A DNA stretch of 64,000 nucleotides from JBMYZL01 sp049610385. Its GTDB lineage: Bacteria > Bacteroidota > Bacteroidia > Flavobacteriales_D > Sanyastnellaceae. Positions within the stretch are counted from its first letter, which is position 1. Each line of letters begins with the position of its first letter. Under the pieces are notes generated by a model. It saw only the letters and a list, made by a program, of their open reading frames with translations, was not told where the DNA came from and did not search any database. The translations under genes and the position numbers were made by a program. The DNA lies in NCBI GenBank assembly GCA_049610385.1, contig JBMYZL010000008.1:1-64000 (forward strand), read 5' to 3'. This document shows positions 1-8,372 of this stretch, in pieces.

Positions 1-846
1 ATCCGCATCTACACTTGTGAAGCCGCTACATACAGGGCCACGCAAAACATTGATGACGCCATCTCAGGATTGAAAACCTCAGGGATGGAACATGGGGAGG
101 CCACTTTGAAAGGCATCGCTGACTTTGCCCCCGAGTGCGCCATGATGAAAGTTCTGGGTTCAGAAATCCTTGATTATGTGGTTGATGAGGCTGTCCAAAT
201 CCATGGCGGCATGGGATACAGTGCCGAAACCCGCGCAGAACGGGCCTACCGAGACGCCCGCATCAATCGAATCTTTGAGGGGACAAATGAAATCAACCGC
301 ATGTTGACTGTGGATATGATTTTGAAAAAGGCCATGAAGGGAGAAATGGATTTGATGGGCCCCGCCATGGCTGTGGCGCAAGAATTGACGGGGATTCCTG
401 ATTTCGAGTCTACACCCACAGACATTTTCGAAGCCCACTTGGGGTATGTACGCAATCTGAAAAAGGCCATCTTGATGGTCGCGGGTTCAGCAGCTCAAAA
501 GCTCATGATGACCTTGGCCAAAGAGCAGGAAATTTTGATGGGCATTGCAGACATGACCATTTGGCTGTACACATTGGAATCCACCGTTCTGCGGGTGCAA
601 AAGCTCGCGGGTATGCGTGACGATGTGTCCTTGCAAACGGAAATCATGAAAGTGTATGCCTACGAATCTGCGGAGTGGATTCACAGCGCCGGCAAAGAGA
701 CCTTGCTCGCTTTTGCGGACGGGGACGAGCTGAAAATGATGTTGATGGGACTCAAAAGATTTTGCAAAACTGAGGACTTCAACACCAAGGAGGCGCGGCA
801 ACGCATTGCCCAGCATTTGATTGACAAGAACGAATACCCCTTCTGA
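1..846 (+). CDS. acyl-CoA dehydrogenase, C-terminal part (5' truncated by window)
   Basis: The reading frame is open from base 1, so the true start lies outside the window and about 281 C-terminal residues are seen. Members oxidise acyl-CoA to enoyl-CoA with FAD and pass electrons to ETF. The stretch QIHGGMGYSAE followed by RAYRDARINRIFEGTNEINR is the classic flavin-binding end of the dehydrogenase domain. About 190 further residues, mostly helical, follow; such an extension is found in the long Bacteroidota acyl-CoA dehydrogenases. Substrate chain length cannot be told. The next gene starts 183 bases downstream. Confidence 0.9.
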   Translation: MRIYTCEAATYRATQNIDDAISGLKTSGMEHGEATLKGIADFAPECAMMKVLGSEILDYVVDEAVQIHGGMGYSAETRAERAYRDARINRIFEGTNEINRMLTVDMILKKAMKGEMDLMGPAMAVAQELTGIPDFESTPTDIFEAHLGYVRNLKKAILMVAGSAAQKLMMTLAKEQEILMGIADMTIWLYTLESTVLRVQKLAGMRDDVSLQTEIMKVYAYESAEWIHSAGKETLLAFADGDELKMMLMGLKRFCKTEDFNTKEARQRIAQHLIDKNEYPF

Positions 847-1017
847 CAACGCCCATGGCGAAGACGTACAAAAGTGGTGTCCTGATTCTGCTGCCCACAA
901 CGGGAAACAGAGTCCCACAACTTCAGTTCTCAATAGCATCTGTGCGGCAACAATGCCACACGACAACTCACCCAAAAAGCGAATCAAATGAAACTCCGAG
1001 GCGGACAGCCTTTGGTC

Positions 1018-1025
1018 TAATTTTG
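1018..1025 (+). promoter_or_regulatory. -7 promoter element TAATTTTG before the M42 peptidase gene
   Basis: The bases TAATTTTG match the Bacteroidota -7 consensus TAnnTTTG exactly. Only four bases separate it from the ATG at 1030, so transcription would begin at or next to the start codon. I see no good TTTG -33 element about 20 bases upstream. The rest of the 847-1029 gap holds nothing I recognise. Confidence 0.45.
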
Positions 1026-1029
1026 CGCA

Positions 1030-2115
1030 ATGGCAAAAAAGAAAATCATCCCGCGAACAAGCGAAAAGTTCCTTGAGGCTTACATCAACAATCCGAGCCC
1101 GACGGGTTTTGAAAGCGGGGGACAAAAAATGTGGCTCGACTACATCAAACCATACATCGACGAATACATTGTTGACAGCTATGGCAGCGTGGTCGGTGTG
1201 ATCAACCCAGAAGCGAAGTACAAGGTGGTGATCGAGGCCCATGCCGATGAAATCAGCTACTTCGTGCATTATATCACTGCAGATGGCTTCATCTACTTGC
1301 GACGCAACGGCGGGAGTGACCACCAAATTGCACCGTCGAAACGTGTGAATATTCACACATCCAGTGGCATGGTGAAGGCCGTATTCGGATGGCCAGCAAT
1401 TCACACTCGGACACCGGGCAAGGAGGAATCACCTTCCATGAAAAACATCTTTCTCGATGTCGGAGCCAAAGACAAGAAAGAAGTGGAAGCCATGGGCATT
1501 CACGTGGGCTGTGTCGTCACCTATGAAGATGAGTTCATCGTGCTCAACAAAGATTGGTACGTCGGACGGGCCCTGGACAACCGCGCTGGTGGTTTTATGA
1601 TTGCTGAAGTTGCTAGGTTGTTGCATGAAGACGGAACTCAGTTGCCCTTTGGGCTGTACATCACAAACAGTGTGCAAGAAGAAATCGGTTTGCGAGGAGC
1701 CCAAATGATTGCCGAGCGCATCCAGCCTGATGTAGCCATTGTCACGGACGTGACCCATTGCACCCACACCCCTTTGATGAACAAAATCGATCAGGGCGAT
1801 GTGGCAGCTGGCAAAGGGCCTGGCGTGACCTATGGACCTGCGGTTCAAAACAACTTGCTTCAGCGCATCATCGACACTGCAGAAAAAGAAAACATCGACC
1901 TCCAGCGAATGGCGGCAAGCCGTTTCACAGGGACGGATACGGATGCTTTTGCGTACTCCAATATGGGTGTGCCTTCAGCCTTGATCAGTTTGCCGCTTCG
2001 GTACATGCATACAACCGTGGAAATGGTGCACAAGACCGACGTGGAGAATTGCATTCGCTTGATTCTCGCCACACTGAAAAACATCCAACCTGGAGAGGAC
2101 TTCAAATATTTGTAA
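1030..2115 (+). CDS. M42 family metallopeptidase (glutamyl aminopeptidase/endoglucanase-like)
   Basis: This is a 361-residue cytosolic di-metal aminopeptidase of the M42 family, whose members trim peptides as large tetrahedral complexes. The family's metal and catalytic residues are visible in order: His71 (EAHADEISY), Asp183 (GRALDNRAGG), the Glu pair 217-218 (QEEIGLRGA), Asp240 (VTDVTH) and His327 (RYMHTTVE). Length is normal for the family. The ATG at 1030 gives the natural N-terminus MAKKKIIPRT and follows a -7-like element. It is transcribed alone, facing the response regulator gene, with a hairpin between them. Peptide specificity cannot be read from the sequence. Confidence 0.93.
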   Translation: MAKKKIIPRTSEKFLEAYINNPSPTGFESGGQKMWLDYIKPYIDEYIVDSYGSVVGVINPEAKYKVVIEAHADEISYFVHYITADGFIYLRRNGGSDHQIAPSKRVNIHTSSGMVKAVFGWPAIHTRTPGKEESPSMKNIFLDVGAKDKKEVEAMGIHVGCVVTYEDEFIVLNKDWYVGRALDNRAGGFMIAEVARLLHEDGTQLPFGLYITNSVQEEIGLRGAQMIAERIQPDVAIVTDVTHCTHTPLMNKIDQGDVAAGKGPGVTYGPAVQNNLLQRIIDTAEKENIDLQRMAASRFTGTDTDAFAYSNMGVPSALISLPLRYMHTTVEMVHKTDVENCIRLILATLKNIQPGEDFKYL

Positions 2116-2142
2116 GCCAGAGGGATGAAGAACCCTGTTAAG

Positions 2143-2169
2143 AGCCGATTTTCCATTTGAAAGTCGGCT
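2143..2169. terminator. hairpin between convergent genes, probable bidirectional terminator
   Basis: AGCCGA at 2143-2148 pairs with TCGGCT at 2164-2169, and the stem continues inward with T-A pairs to give about 10 bp around a short loop. It sits between the ends of the M42 peptidase and the response regulator. No strong T run follows on either strand, so its use as an intrinsic terminator is likely but not certain. Confidence 0.5.
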
Positions 2170-2185
2170 TATTGATGACCCCAAC

Positions 2186-2734
2186 TCAGTCCTCAGATTG
2201 TCCTTCTAGGGTTTGATCAATTTTGCGCGCCAAGCCCGCAATCTCCATGACCACGGGAGAAGCCAAATCCTTCGGTGGCTCTGCATGATTCAGGATGTCG
2301 TGGGCGTACAGACGGGCACGGTCCATCCGCTCAATCAACTTCTGCCCTGCCTGCGCCACCTCCCGTCGGCGATGATACACATCAGCAGCTTCCTCCACCA
2401 ATCGACGAAGTTCTGCCTCGTTCCAAGGTTTGGAGATGTATTTGTAGACTTGGCCCTTGTTGATGGCGTCAATGACCGCATCGATATCGGCATACCCTGT
2501 CAACAGCATGCGCACCGGTTCTGGATGGTCTGGTGTGATCAATTCGAAGAACTCCACCCCGGAAAGGGTGGGCATTTTTTGGTCTGAAATGATGACCTCA
2601 ATCGGATGCTCCCGCAAGATGCGCACTGCATCTGTTGGTTCAGAGGTCACATGGACCTGAAACACCCGGCGAAATGCAGCGCGAAATGCCGTCAAATTCA
2701 ACTCCTCATCATCCAAATAGAGCACGTTTATCAT
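2186..2734 (-). CDS. stand-alone response regulator (REC domain, no recognised output domain)
   Basis: The 182-residue protein begins with a complete receiver domain: acidic pair Asp8/Asp9, phosphorylation site Asp51 in ISDQKMP, LLTGYAD, and Lys102 in ISKPW. The last 55 residues or so look helical and match no output domain I know, so it may act by protein contact or in a phosphorelay. Its ATG overlaps the stop of the upstream sensor kinase gene by four bases, so the two are almost certainly a cognate pair. It is the last gene of the unit that begins with the ThiF-like gene. Confidence 0.9.
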   Translation of the reverse strand: MINVLYLDDEELNLTAFRAAFRRVFQVHVTSEPTDAVRILREHPIEVIISDQKMPTLSGVEFFELITPDHPEPVRMLLTGYADIDAVIDAINKGQVYKYISKPWNEAELRRLVEEAADVYHRRREVAQAGQKLIERMDRARLYAHDILNHAEPPKDLASPVVMEIAGLARKIDQTLEGQSED

Positions 2735-4881
2735 ACGGGAAATCTAAGAAGGAACTCGGTACCTTGACCCAGCTCAGATTCAACAACAATTTCAGCATTG
2801 TGATCTCGCATGATGCCCATCACGATGCTCATGCCCAACCCAGTACCTTCTCCCACAGACTTTGTGGTGAAGAAAGGATCAAAAATTTGACCTCGGGTCG
2901 TTTCATCCATGCCAATGCCATTGTCCTTGATGCGAACCTCAATAAACGCCGCACCGATTTCTTCGACATGGGCAGTGGACACTTCAACTCGTCGATCTTC
3001 CAATGGCATTTGGGTCGCTTTGGTCGCCTGAGCTGCATTGGTTATGATGTTCATGAACACTTGATTCACACGGCCGGGTTGACATGTAATTTCGGGAATG
3101 CCCTCGGCATATTGGGCCTCTACCTGTGCATCCTGCTTCAGGTTGCTTCGCAAGATGATGAGGGTCGATTGAATCAATTCATTGACATCTGCCTTGGTGA
3201 AATTGTCACCATCCATCCGACTGAATATGCGTAATCCTTTGACAATCTCTGCTGTTCGGTGAGCTCCTTCTTCAATGCCATGTAACAATTCCTCAACCTC
3301 ATTTTGGGTGAAGGCAATGTCTCGGGATTCAAGCAACCTCTTCAGTGCTTGGACTTGCTCTTTCACGGCTTCAGGATTCTCCGGGTCGAGTTGCTTCACA
3401 CCCTCTACCACCTCATTCAAATCATCAATGTCTCTTCGCAAGGAATGGGTAGAACTGCTGACAAAGTTGATTGGGTTGTTCAGTTCATGGGCAATGCCTG
3501 CCGTCAATTGACCAATGGAAGCGAGTTTTTCATTCTGCACGAGCTGTTGTTGGGCAGCTTGAAGGTCGCGCAAGGTCTGATTCAATTCTGAATTCGCTTC
3601 TTTCAGCTTTTCCGTTCGCTCCGCCACGCGGTTTTCCAAAGCCACATTTTGATCGCGAACCATTTGCTCATTGAGGCGGGAAACCCTGAGCTGCTCTTCT
3701 CGTGCCTCCGCCGTCTCCCTTTTGAGTTGGTTGATTCGACTGGCCAATGCCAAGGACAGCATCACCACTTCAATCGCCGACCCCACGGGCAGAGCATAGT
3801 AAGTCCAGGTATTGTAAGGAATGATGCCGAAATCCTTCAAGACAAAAATCACAACCGCAACGATGAAAACCACCCAAGCCAGCAAAAAGAATCCCGCTGG
3901 ACGGTAGCCTTTTCGCCTGGAAATTATCGCACCTGGAATCAACAAGAAAATGGCCAATGCGCAAAAATTGATCAGGTTGTATGCCACAGTCAACTTCCCC
4001 ACAAGGATGAGCAGAAGAGCCACAGCATACAGCGCGAAGTAGCCCCAAAGAACCTTGTGAAGTTTTGGAACGTATTGGCGCAGCCGGAGAAAATTCTGGG
4101 CAAAAACGATTGTGGCCATTCCACTAAATACCCCAAACAAATGGGTAAGGCGGATTTCCAACCATGGAAGTTCATGTACATTCAGCCATTTGGCATATCC
4201 ATTGAGCACCAATTGTGTTCCACCTACGCTCAAAATGTAGATGGTATATTCCAAATAACTCTTGTCCCCTACACTTAAAAAAAGAAAGAGGTTGTAGAGC
4301 AACATCACCAAAATCACACCTGCATAGAAACTGAAAAAGATGTCGCGCTTGTGACTGTCCCTTTGCACCGCTCGTGGCCCCGTAATTCGAAGAGGCACCA
4401 TCAGGGTTTTGTAACTCCGCACACGCAGCAATCCGGTCAGTCGACCGCAGTCGCCCATGGGAATGGCAAATGACGGGTATGTGCCCACAAGGCTCGACTG
4501 CCCCGTTCGTGTAGTGACTCCATCTCCGACACCTGTCGCAATGCGACCATCACATAACATGTAGCACGAAATTTCATCTACGCTGGCATTCGCCAGTTCG
4601 AGCAGAAGACCCGATTCCGTTTGTGGATCAAAGTCCATCCGAAGCCAATATGCCGCCTCAGAAGCTGGAAAATTGGGGACCGCAAAATCTGAAGGCTCCC
4701 ATCCCGGTGAGGACATGATGGCAGGAATCGGCGTGTCTTTGCCTTGCGGCAGTGCGGACTCTGGGAGGATTTGCAAACGCTTGCCCACATAGATTTGACT
4801 CGTTCCATGCAAAGACACCACACTCAAGGCAAGGAACCACAAAATGCCCTGTCCTCCCGTGAACAATGTTTTCCAAGTCAT
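2731..4881 (-). CDS. 7TMR-DISM sensor histidine kinase
   Basis: This is a membrane sensor kinase of 716 residues. A signal peptide (about 1-29) is followed by a periplasmic DISMED2-like beta-sandwich (about 35-170), seven membrane helices (about 180-385), a long coiled coil (about 385-450), a HisKA segment with His465 in GIAHELNNPINF, and an HATPase domain with the N box near 600, DNGIGM, and G boxes in GEGTGLGMSI. DISMED2 domains are thought to bind small, often carbohydrate-like, ligands. The start overlaps the stop of the acyltransferase gene by four bases, and its own end overlaps the regulator. The ligand is unknown; the context hints at a product of the two upstream enzymes. Confidence 0.93.
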   Translation of the reverse strand: MTWKTLFTGGQGILWFLALSVVSLHGTSQIYVGKRLQILPESALPQGKDTPIPAIMSSPGWEPSDFAVPNFPASEAAYWLRMDFDPQTESGLLLELANASVDEISCYMLCDGRIATGVGDGVTTRTGQSSLVGTYPSFAIPMGDCGRLTGLLRVRSYKTLMVPLRITGPRAVQRDSHKRDIFFSFYAGVILVMLLYNLFLFLSVGDKSYLEYTIYILSVGGTQLVLNGYAKWLNVHELPWLEIRLTHLFGVFSGMATIVFAQNFLRLRQYVPKLHKVLWGYFALYAVALLLILVGKLTVAYNLINFCALAIFLLIPGAIISRRKGYRPAGFFLLAWVVFIVAVVIFVLKDFGIIPYNTWTYYALPVGSAIEVVMLSLALASRINQLKRETAEAREEQLRVSRLNEQMVRDQNVALENRVAERTEKLKEANSELNQTLRDLQAAQQQLVQNEKLASIGQLTAGIAHELNNPINFVSSSTHSLRRDIDDLNEVVEGVKQLDPENPEAVKEQVQALKRLLESRDIAFTQNEVEELLHGIEEGAHRTAEIVKGLRIFSRMDGDNFTKADVNELIQSTLIILRSNLKQDAQVEAQYAEGIPEITCQPGRVNQVFMNIITNAAQATKATQMPLEDRRVEVSTAHVEEIGAAFIEVRIKDNGIGMDETTRGQIFDPFFTTKSVGEGTGLGMSIVMGIMRDHNAEIVVESELGQGTEFLLRFPV

Positions 4882-5621
4882 GCAAATTCCAATCGAAAAC
4901 GGACGGACATTTGGCCTTTGGGACCGCCCACCTCATGAGCGAAGGCCATGGGATCTTCCCAGATTCCGTTTAGAAACGTACGCACTTCTTTTTGGACCAA
5001 CCCCAATTGTTCCGGGAAGGTGAAACGGGCAATCGAGGCCTTCAACGCAGGGGTCGGATACACGAAAAAACCACCATCTCCCACCCCACCCTGAGTCTCA
5101 AAACCCAGCGCTACCTGCATTCTGCGTGTCACCGGTGATGTCAAGGCAAACAAGTGACGGGCATCAGTCAGCGGCATGGAAGCCAAAGCCGCTTGAATCA
5201 AGAATGTCGCCTCTACCCCCATGCCTGCCAATTCCATGCTGTTCCAAAGTCCTCCAAGTTCCCAAGCCCCTTCATCCAGGTAGGGTTGCAATACCGTCGC
5301 CAAATCGGGATCCTGTTCTCCAATGGCACGAAACATGGGCATGTCATCCAATGACTTCAAATGCTGCATTCGCGCTCCGCCCAAAACGCGCTGGTCAGAA
5401 CCCAGCGCCGCAATCACCAAGACATCCTCCCGGCCAATCCAATCGCGATTGAAAGTGGCCAGCTGTTTGATGCCATAGGCAGACAAAACAGCACGGTGAC
5501 CTTCCAACAAATCTTCGCAAAGATGCTCATCTGAGGCCGACCGGAACACCCGGATTTCCGCCTGTGCAACCGGACTCGCTTGCTGCAGTTTTTCAAGAGA
5601 TGCGTTCAGGGAGCTGCTCAT
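4878..5621 (-). CDS. GNAT-fold acyltransferase-like protein of unknown substrate
   Basis: The predicted product has 247 residues starting at MSSSLNASLE; an in-frame start at 5720 would lie deeper inside the ThiF-like gene and is less likely. The pattern resembles the GNAT/autoinducer-synthase-type fold: VLVIAALGSDQRVLGGARM (about 67-85) as the central strands, WELGGLWNSMELAGMG (about 120-135) where acyl-CoA-binding residues usually lie, and LGFETQGGVGDGGFFVYP (about 172-189) as the final strands. This is a fold-level reading, not a family match. The gene overlaps the ThiF-like gene upstream by 29 bases and the kinase gene by four. An N-acyl amino acid or similar small product is possible but unproven. 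Confidence 0.6.
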   Translation of the reverse strand: MSSSLNASLEKLQQASPVAQAEIRVFRSASDEHLCEDLLEGHRAVLSAYGIKQLATFNRDWIGREDVLVIAALGSDQRVLGGARMQHLKSLDDMPMFRAIGEQDPDLATVLQPYLDEGAWELGGLWNSMELAGMGVEATFLIQAALASMPLTDARHLFALTSPVTRRMQVALGFETQGGVGDGGFFVYPTPALKASIARFTFPEQLGLVQKEVRTFLNGIWEDPMAFAHEVGGPKGQMSVRFRLEFA

Positions 5622-6678
5622 CCAGTGACAAATATAGTCGGGTGTCCGGGGTGGGGTCCCCCAAAAAAATTCGCCTCGCCGCCACAGCCGCCATCGCCGC
5701 TCCTGAAGCAACATCCGCATAGAGTTGTGGCCATCCTGTCAACTCGCTTCCAACCAATGAAAGAGATTCTCTTCCACGGTTGCTCGCATTCGCCAGATCC
5801 ACAAACAGATTCAAATCCACGGGGTCCCATTGGGTCATTGTTCTCAACCGCATCAAATCAGATGCAGAAAGTCGATTGTGCAGAGCACCCGATTCCTCCG
5901 CAATTGCCGGTTCATCGTAACGCTCAATGTCCAACATACCGCGATCAGAGGTGTCCATCAATACCGGAATGCGACGCGACTTGGCTTGGATTCTAATTTC
6001 AGCTTTGGGGCCCGGCGAGTCACAGGCGTCCAAAACCAAATCCAAACCCTCAAAAAATTCCTCGGCGTTTTCCAGGGTGAATCCTTCTTCAAATATTTCC
6101 AACTCAAAATAGGGGTCTTGCTCCAAGATTTGACGCGCCAAAACAACACTTTTCGGCAAACCCAAATCCATGACACTCGATCGAATGCGGTTCATGTTGC
6201 TCAAAGCCAATGTATCGAAATCAGCCAAACGCATTTTTCCACAACCCCTTTCCATGGCCATGGTCATGGCAAAAGAAGCCCCAACACTCAATCCAACCAC
6301 ACCAACGGTCTTTTGTGAAAAAATGCGCTGCTCCTCGTGGCGAATTCGGTTGCGATTGCGATTTGTGCGCAACTCGATGAATTCCGTTCGGGGCAAAACG
6401 TAACACAAGGCACGACGCCATGGGTAATGAAACAGTTCAAATGTTCGAATCCGATCGGTTTTCCAATTTTCAACGGCGGCTTCAATCGCCTCCGAATTTC
6501 CACGCAAGTTGGGTTCGCGAATCAGCGCGAGCTCCAACCATTGGTCTTCCCGCCCATCAAAAACGTCAACGCCCGCATCACTGGACTGGAGTTCCATCAA
6601 ACGCTGTCGACCCGTTTCAGTCTTGGTATCGATGCGCTCAGGCTTCCACAATGCGGGATGAAGGCGTGAGGTAGACAT
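5593..6678 (-). CDS. ThiF/E1-like adenylyltransferase, Rv1355c-type, without nitroreductase domain
   Basis: The 361-residue protein starts at MSTSRLHPAL. After about 120 residues with HYPWRRALCYVLPRTEF comes an E1-like Rossmann domain: nucleotide loop GVVGLSVGASFA (125-136), ADFDTLALSNMNRIR (152-166) with the ATP-contacting Asp and Arg, Lys176, and DACDSPGPK (217-225). The segment MDTSDRGMLDIERYD (241-255) is what I remember from Rv1355c-type proteins. There is no catalytic Cys there and no zinc CxxC pair, so simple adenylation without thioester transfer is more likely than ubiquitin-like conjugation. Rv1355c itself carries a C-terminal nitroreductase domain that is absent here. It is the first gene of a coupled four-gene unit. 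Confidence 0.75.
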   Translation of the reverse strand: MSTSRLHPALWKPERIDTKTETGRQRLMELQSSDAGVDVFDGREDQWLELALIREPNLRGNSEAIEAAVENWKTDRIRTFELFHYPWRRALCYVLPRTEFIELRTNRNRNRIRHEEQRIFSQKTVGVVGLSVGASFAMTMAMERGCGKMRLADFDTLALSNMNRIRSSVMDLGLPKSVVLARQILEQDPYFELEIFEEGFTLENAEEFFEGLDLVLDACDSPGPKAEIRIQAKSRRIPVLMDTSDRGMLDIERYDEPAIAEESGALHNRLSASDLMRLRTMTQWDPVDLNLFVDLANASNRGRESLSLVGSELTGWPQLYADVASGAAMAAVAARRIFLGDPTPDTRLYLSLDEQLPERIS

Positions 6679-6811
6679 ATCCGCAAGTTCGCAGTTCCCC
6701 CCCCTGATTTGGTCTGAAAAATCAGATGTTTTGAACAGGTCAAAGAGGAGAAAATGGACCAGAAAAAGGGCCGGTTGAAACCCTACTTCCTTGCATTCCG
6801 TATTCCGACCC

Positions 6812-7237
6812 ATGACAACGATTCACACGACACCAGTCATCTGGGTAGCCATGCGGACGCCCAACGCGTCATCTGCCCTTTCAGAGCGGATTCAGTCTTT
6901 TGCGGAAGCGCATAGTTTGACCGATGTAAAAACGGAATCTGGACGGGTTCGTCATGCCATCGGACAGCATGCTTCTGCGTGGCTTGTGGTAGATTCAAAT
7001 TCAGATTTGGCTGCTGATTTGAAAACCTTTGCGAATGCTTGCGCCGATGTCAATGATTGTTTCCGTTGTCTCGTCATTGGCGACTCGCTAGAGGAAGGTT
7101 GGCCAAATGAAACCATTCATCTTCCCGCCCATGCGCTGACCACGACCATTTTGGACCGTCTGCGCCTGGAAACGCACGCTTTGCGCATTCAAAGTCGTCG
7201 AAATCGAACGCTCAATCAAATGCGTCAACGCCCTTGA
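6812..7237 (+). CDS. hypothetical protein, possibly a degenerate receiver domain
   Basis: I recognise no family. The predicted 141 residues (start MTTIHTTPVIWVAM; an ATG at 6791 is possible) alternate strand and helix like a receiver domain: VIWVAM, a helix, AWLVVDSNSD with an Asp where the phosphosite would be, CLVIGDS, then IHLPAH before a final helix. The N-terminal acidic pair is missing, and the conserved Lys of the fifth strand is not in IHLPAH. It is divergent from the ThiF-like gene and its 3' end overlaps the DUF4924 gene by 13 bases. The receiver assignment is an inference from pattern only. Confidence 0.55.
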   Translation: MTTIHTTPVIWVAMRTPNASSALSERIQSFAEAHSLTDVKTESGRVRHAIGQHASAWLVVDSNSDLAADLKTFANACADVNDCFRCLVIGDSLEEGWPNETIHLPAHALTTTILDRLRLETHALRIQSRRNRTLNQMRQRP

Positions 7238-7743
7238 TATACCCGGATGTGACCCCGGGCCAATCCATTGGCCATTTCACGAAGAGCGACCATGCTCGCT
7301 TCCGTTTCTACAGACAGTGTCTCCTTTCTCATTCGCAGCACCAACCAACCGTAAAGGCCCACCATCATGGAAGTCACTGGATGCTCCATCGAAGGTTGGT
7401 TTCCTGACTTTTTCAACATGACGTCAAGATGCGGTTGAGCGCTTTCGTAGAGCTGAACGTATTTTTGATCCTCCATGGGCCCCAAAAGCAGATCATGGAG
7501 AAGAGCCATTTCAGTTAAAGTTTCTTGCGCATGGTCAACATGGCCTGCGGACATCAAATTTTGGTTTTGAAGGTCTTGGGCCAATTGCATCAGCCACATC
7601 AAATCTGCCTCGGATGATGTTCCCACCACACCCCGGATTGCACCGGCATCAAACTGAAGGGCACGGACCAAATCTTCCATTTGCCACACATAGAGCAAAT
7701 AGTCCACAATGTGCTCGGCCTTCTTTGTCTCTGCTGTGCTCAA
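7225..7743 (-). CDS. DUF4924 family protein
   Basis: This 172-residue soluble, mainly helical protein has the N-terminal AEHIVDYLLYVWQMEDLVRA typical of DUF4924, a family seen in Bacteroidota with no known function. The conserved part near the end (MVGLYGWLVLRMRKETLS) is also present. Its start overlaps the stop of the OmpH-like gene by four bases, so the two are translated from one message, and the pairing may mean an envelope-related role. Its 3' end runs 13 bases into the convergent hypothetical gene. Confidence 0.85.
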   Translation of the reverse strand: MSTAETKKAEHIVDYLLYVWQMEDLVRALQFDAGAIRGVVGTSSEADLMWLMQLAQDLQNQNLMSAGHVDHAQETLTEMALLHDLLLGPMEDQKYVQLYESAQPHLDVMLKKSGNQPSMEHPVTSMMVGLYGWLVLRMRKETLSVETEASMVALREMANGLARGHIRVYQGR

Positions 7744-8360
7744 AACCCGGGTGTTGATGTGGTGTCCGCGGGCCAGGTGGGCTGATCCACGCGGGCATTC
7801 AAGAAACTCAACAACGGCTGTGTCACATTGAATCCTTCTGCCCCATAAAGCACCCCCTCGCCGGACAATCCCCAGTTGACAATCACATCAATACCAGTTT
7901 CACTGGCATACACCGCAAGCTCTTTTTCCAGCCGATCCGCCACTTGACTTTGCAACTGTCGCTCCATGTTCGCCAGCATCTGTTGCTCACGACCCTGCAA
8001 TTGATTCACTTGCTGTTCAATCTCTGACAACCGTTGACTCGCTGTCGCCAAATCCGACTCCGTGGCCATGTCAGATTGGGCATAGTCGATGAGTTCCTGG
8101 GCTTCTTCTCTGAGTGGGGCTACCAGGCTGTCCAGTTGGAGTTGAACACGCTCAGCCACTGTCAGGATTTGGTCTTCCAACAAGCGGATGTAATCATATC
8201 CCATTTGCAGTGAATCTCCATGCACATAGGCCACACGCGCACGGGTGCCTGCTTGCAAGGCATCTGGCAATTCTGAAGCCGGTCCAGCTTTCATTTGCCA
8301 AGTCAATATTCCACACCAAACCAGCGCAACAGCGCCCAAAAGCCATCCGAATTGATTCAT
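7740..8360 (-). CDS. OmpH/Skp family periplasmic chaperone
   Basis: The 206-residue protein has an N-terminal hydrophobic segment (about 5-22), a short beta region with RVAYVHGDSLQMGYDYIR that matches the start of the Skp domain, a long coiled-coil stretch (about 65-160), and the returning strand GIDVIVNWGLSGEGVLYG. Skp-like chaperones form three-tentacled trimers that hold unfolded outer-membrane proteins. The gene lies 12 bases after a small unknown gene and overlaps the DUF4924 gene. The N-terminal segment may be an uncleaved anchor because no clear cleavage site is visible. Confidence 0.85.
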   Translation of the reverse strand: MNQFGWLLGAVALVWCGILTWQMKAGPASELPDALQAGTRARVAYVHGDSLQMGYDYIRLLEDQILTVAERVQLQLDSLVAPLREEAQELIDYAQSDMATESDLATASQRLSEIEQQVNQLQGREQQMLANMERQLQSQVADRLEKELAVYASETGIDVIVNWGLSGEGVLYGAEGFNVTQPLLSFLNARVDQPTWPADTTSTPGF

Positions 8361-8372
8361 TCAATTGAGGTT

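Noticed and set aside
855..1076. 73-codon plus-strand frame in the gap before the M42 gene
   Set aside because: It overlaps the start of the M42 gene in another frame and its composition is not protein-like.
487..1404. 305-codon minus-strand frame across the acyl-CoA dehydrogenase and M42 genes
   Set aside because: It crosses two well-supported genes in antisense and has no domain pattern.
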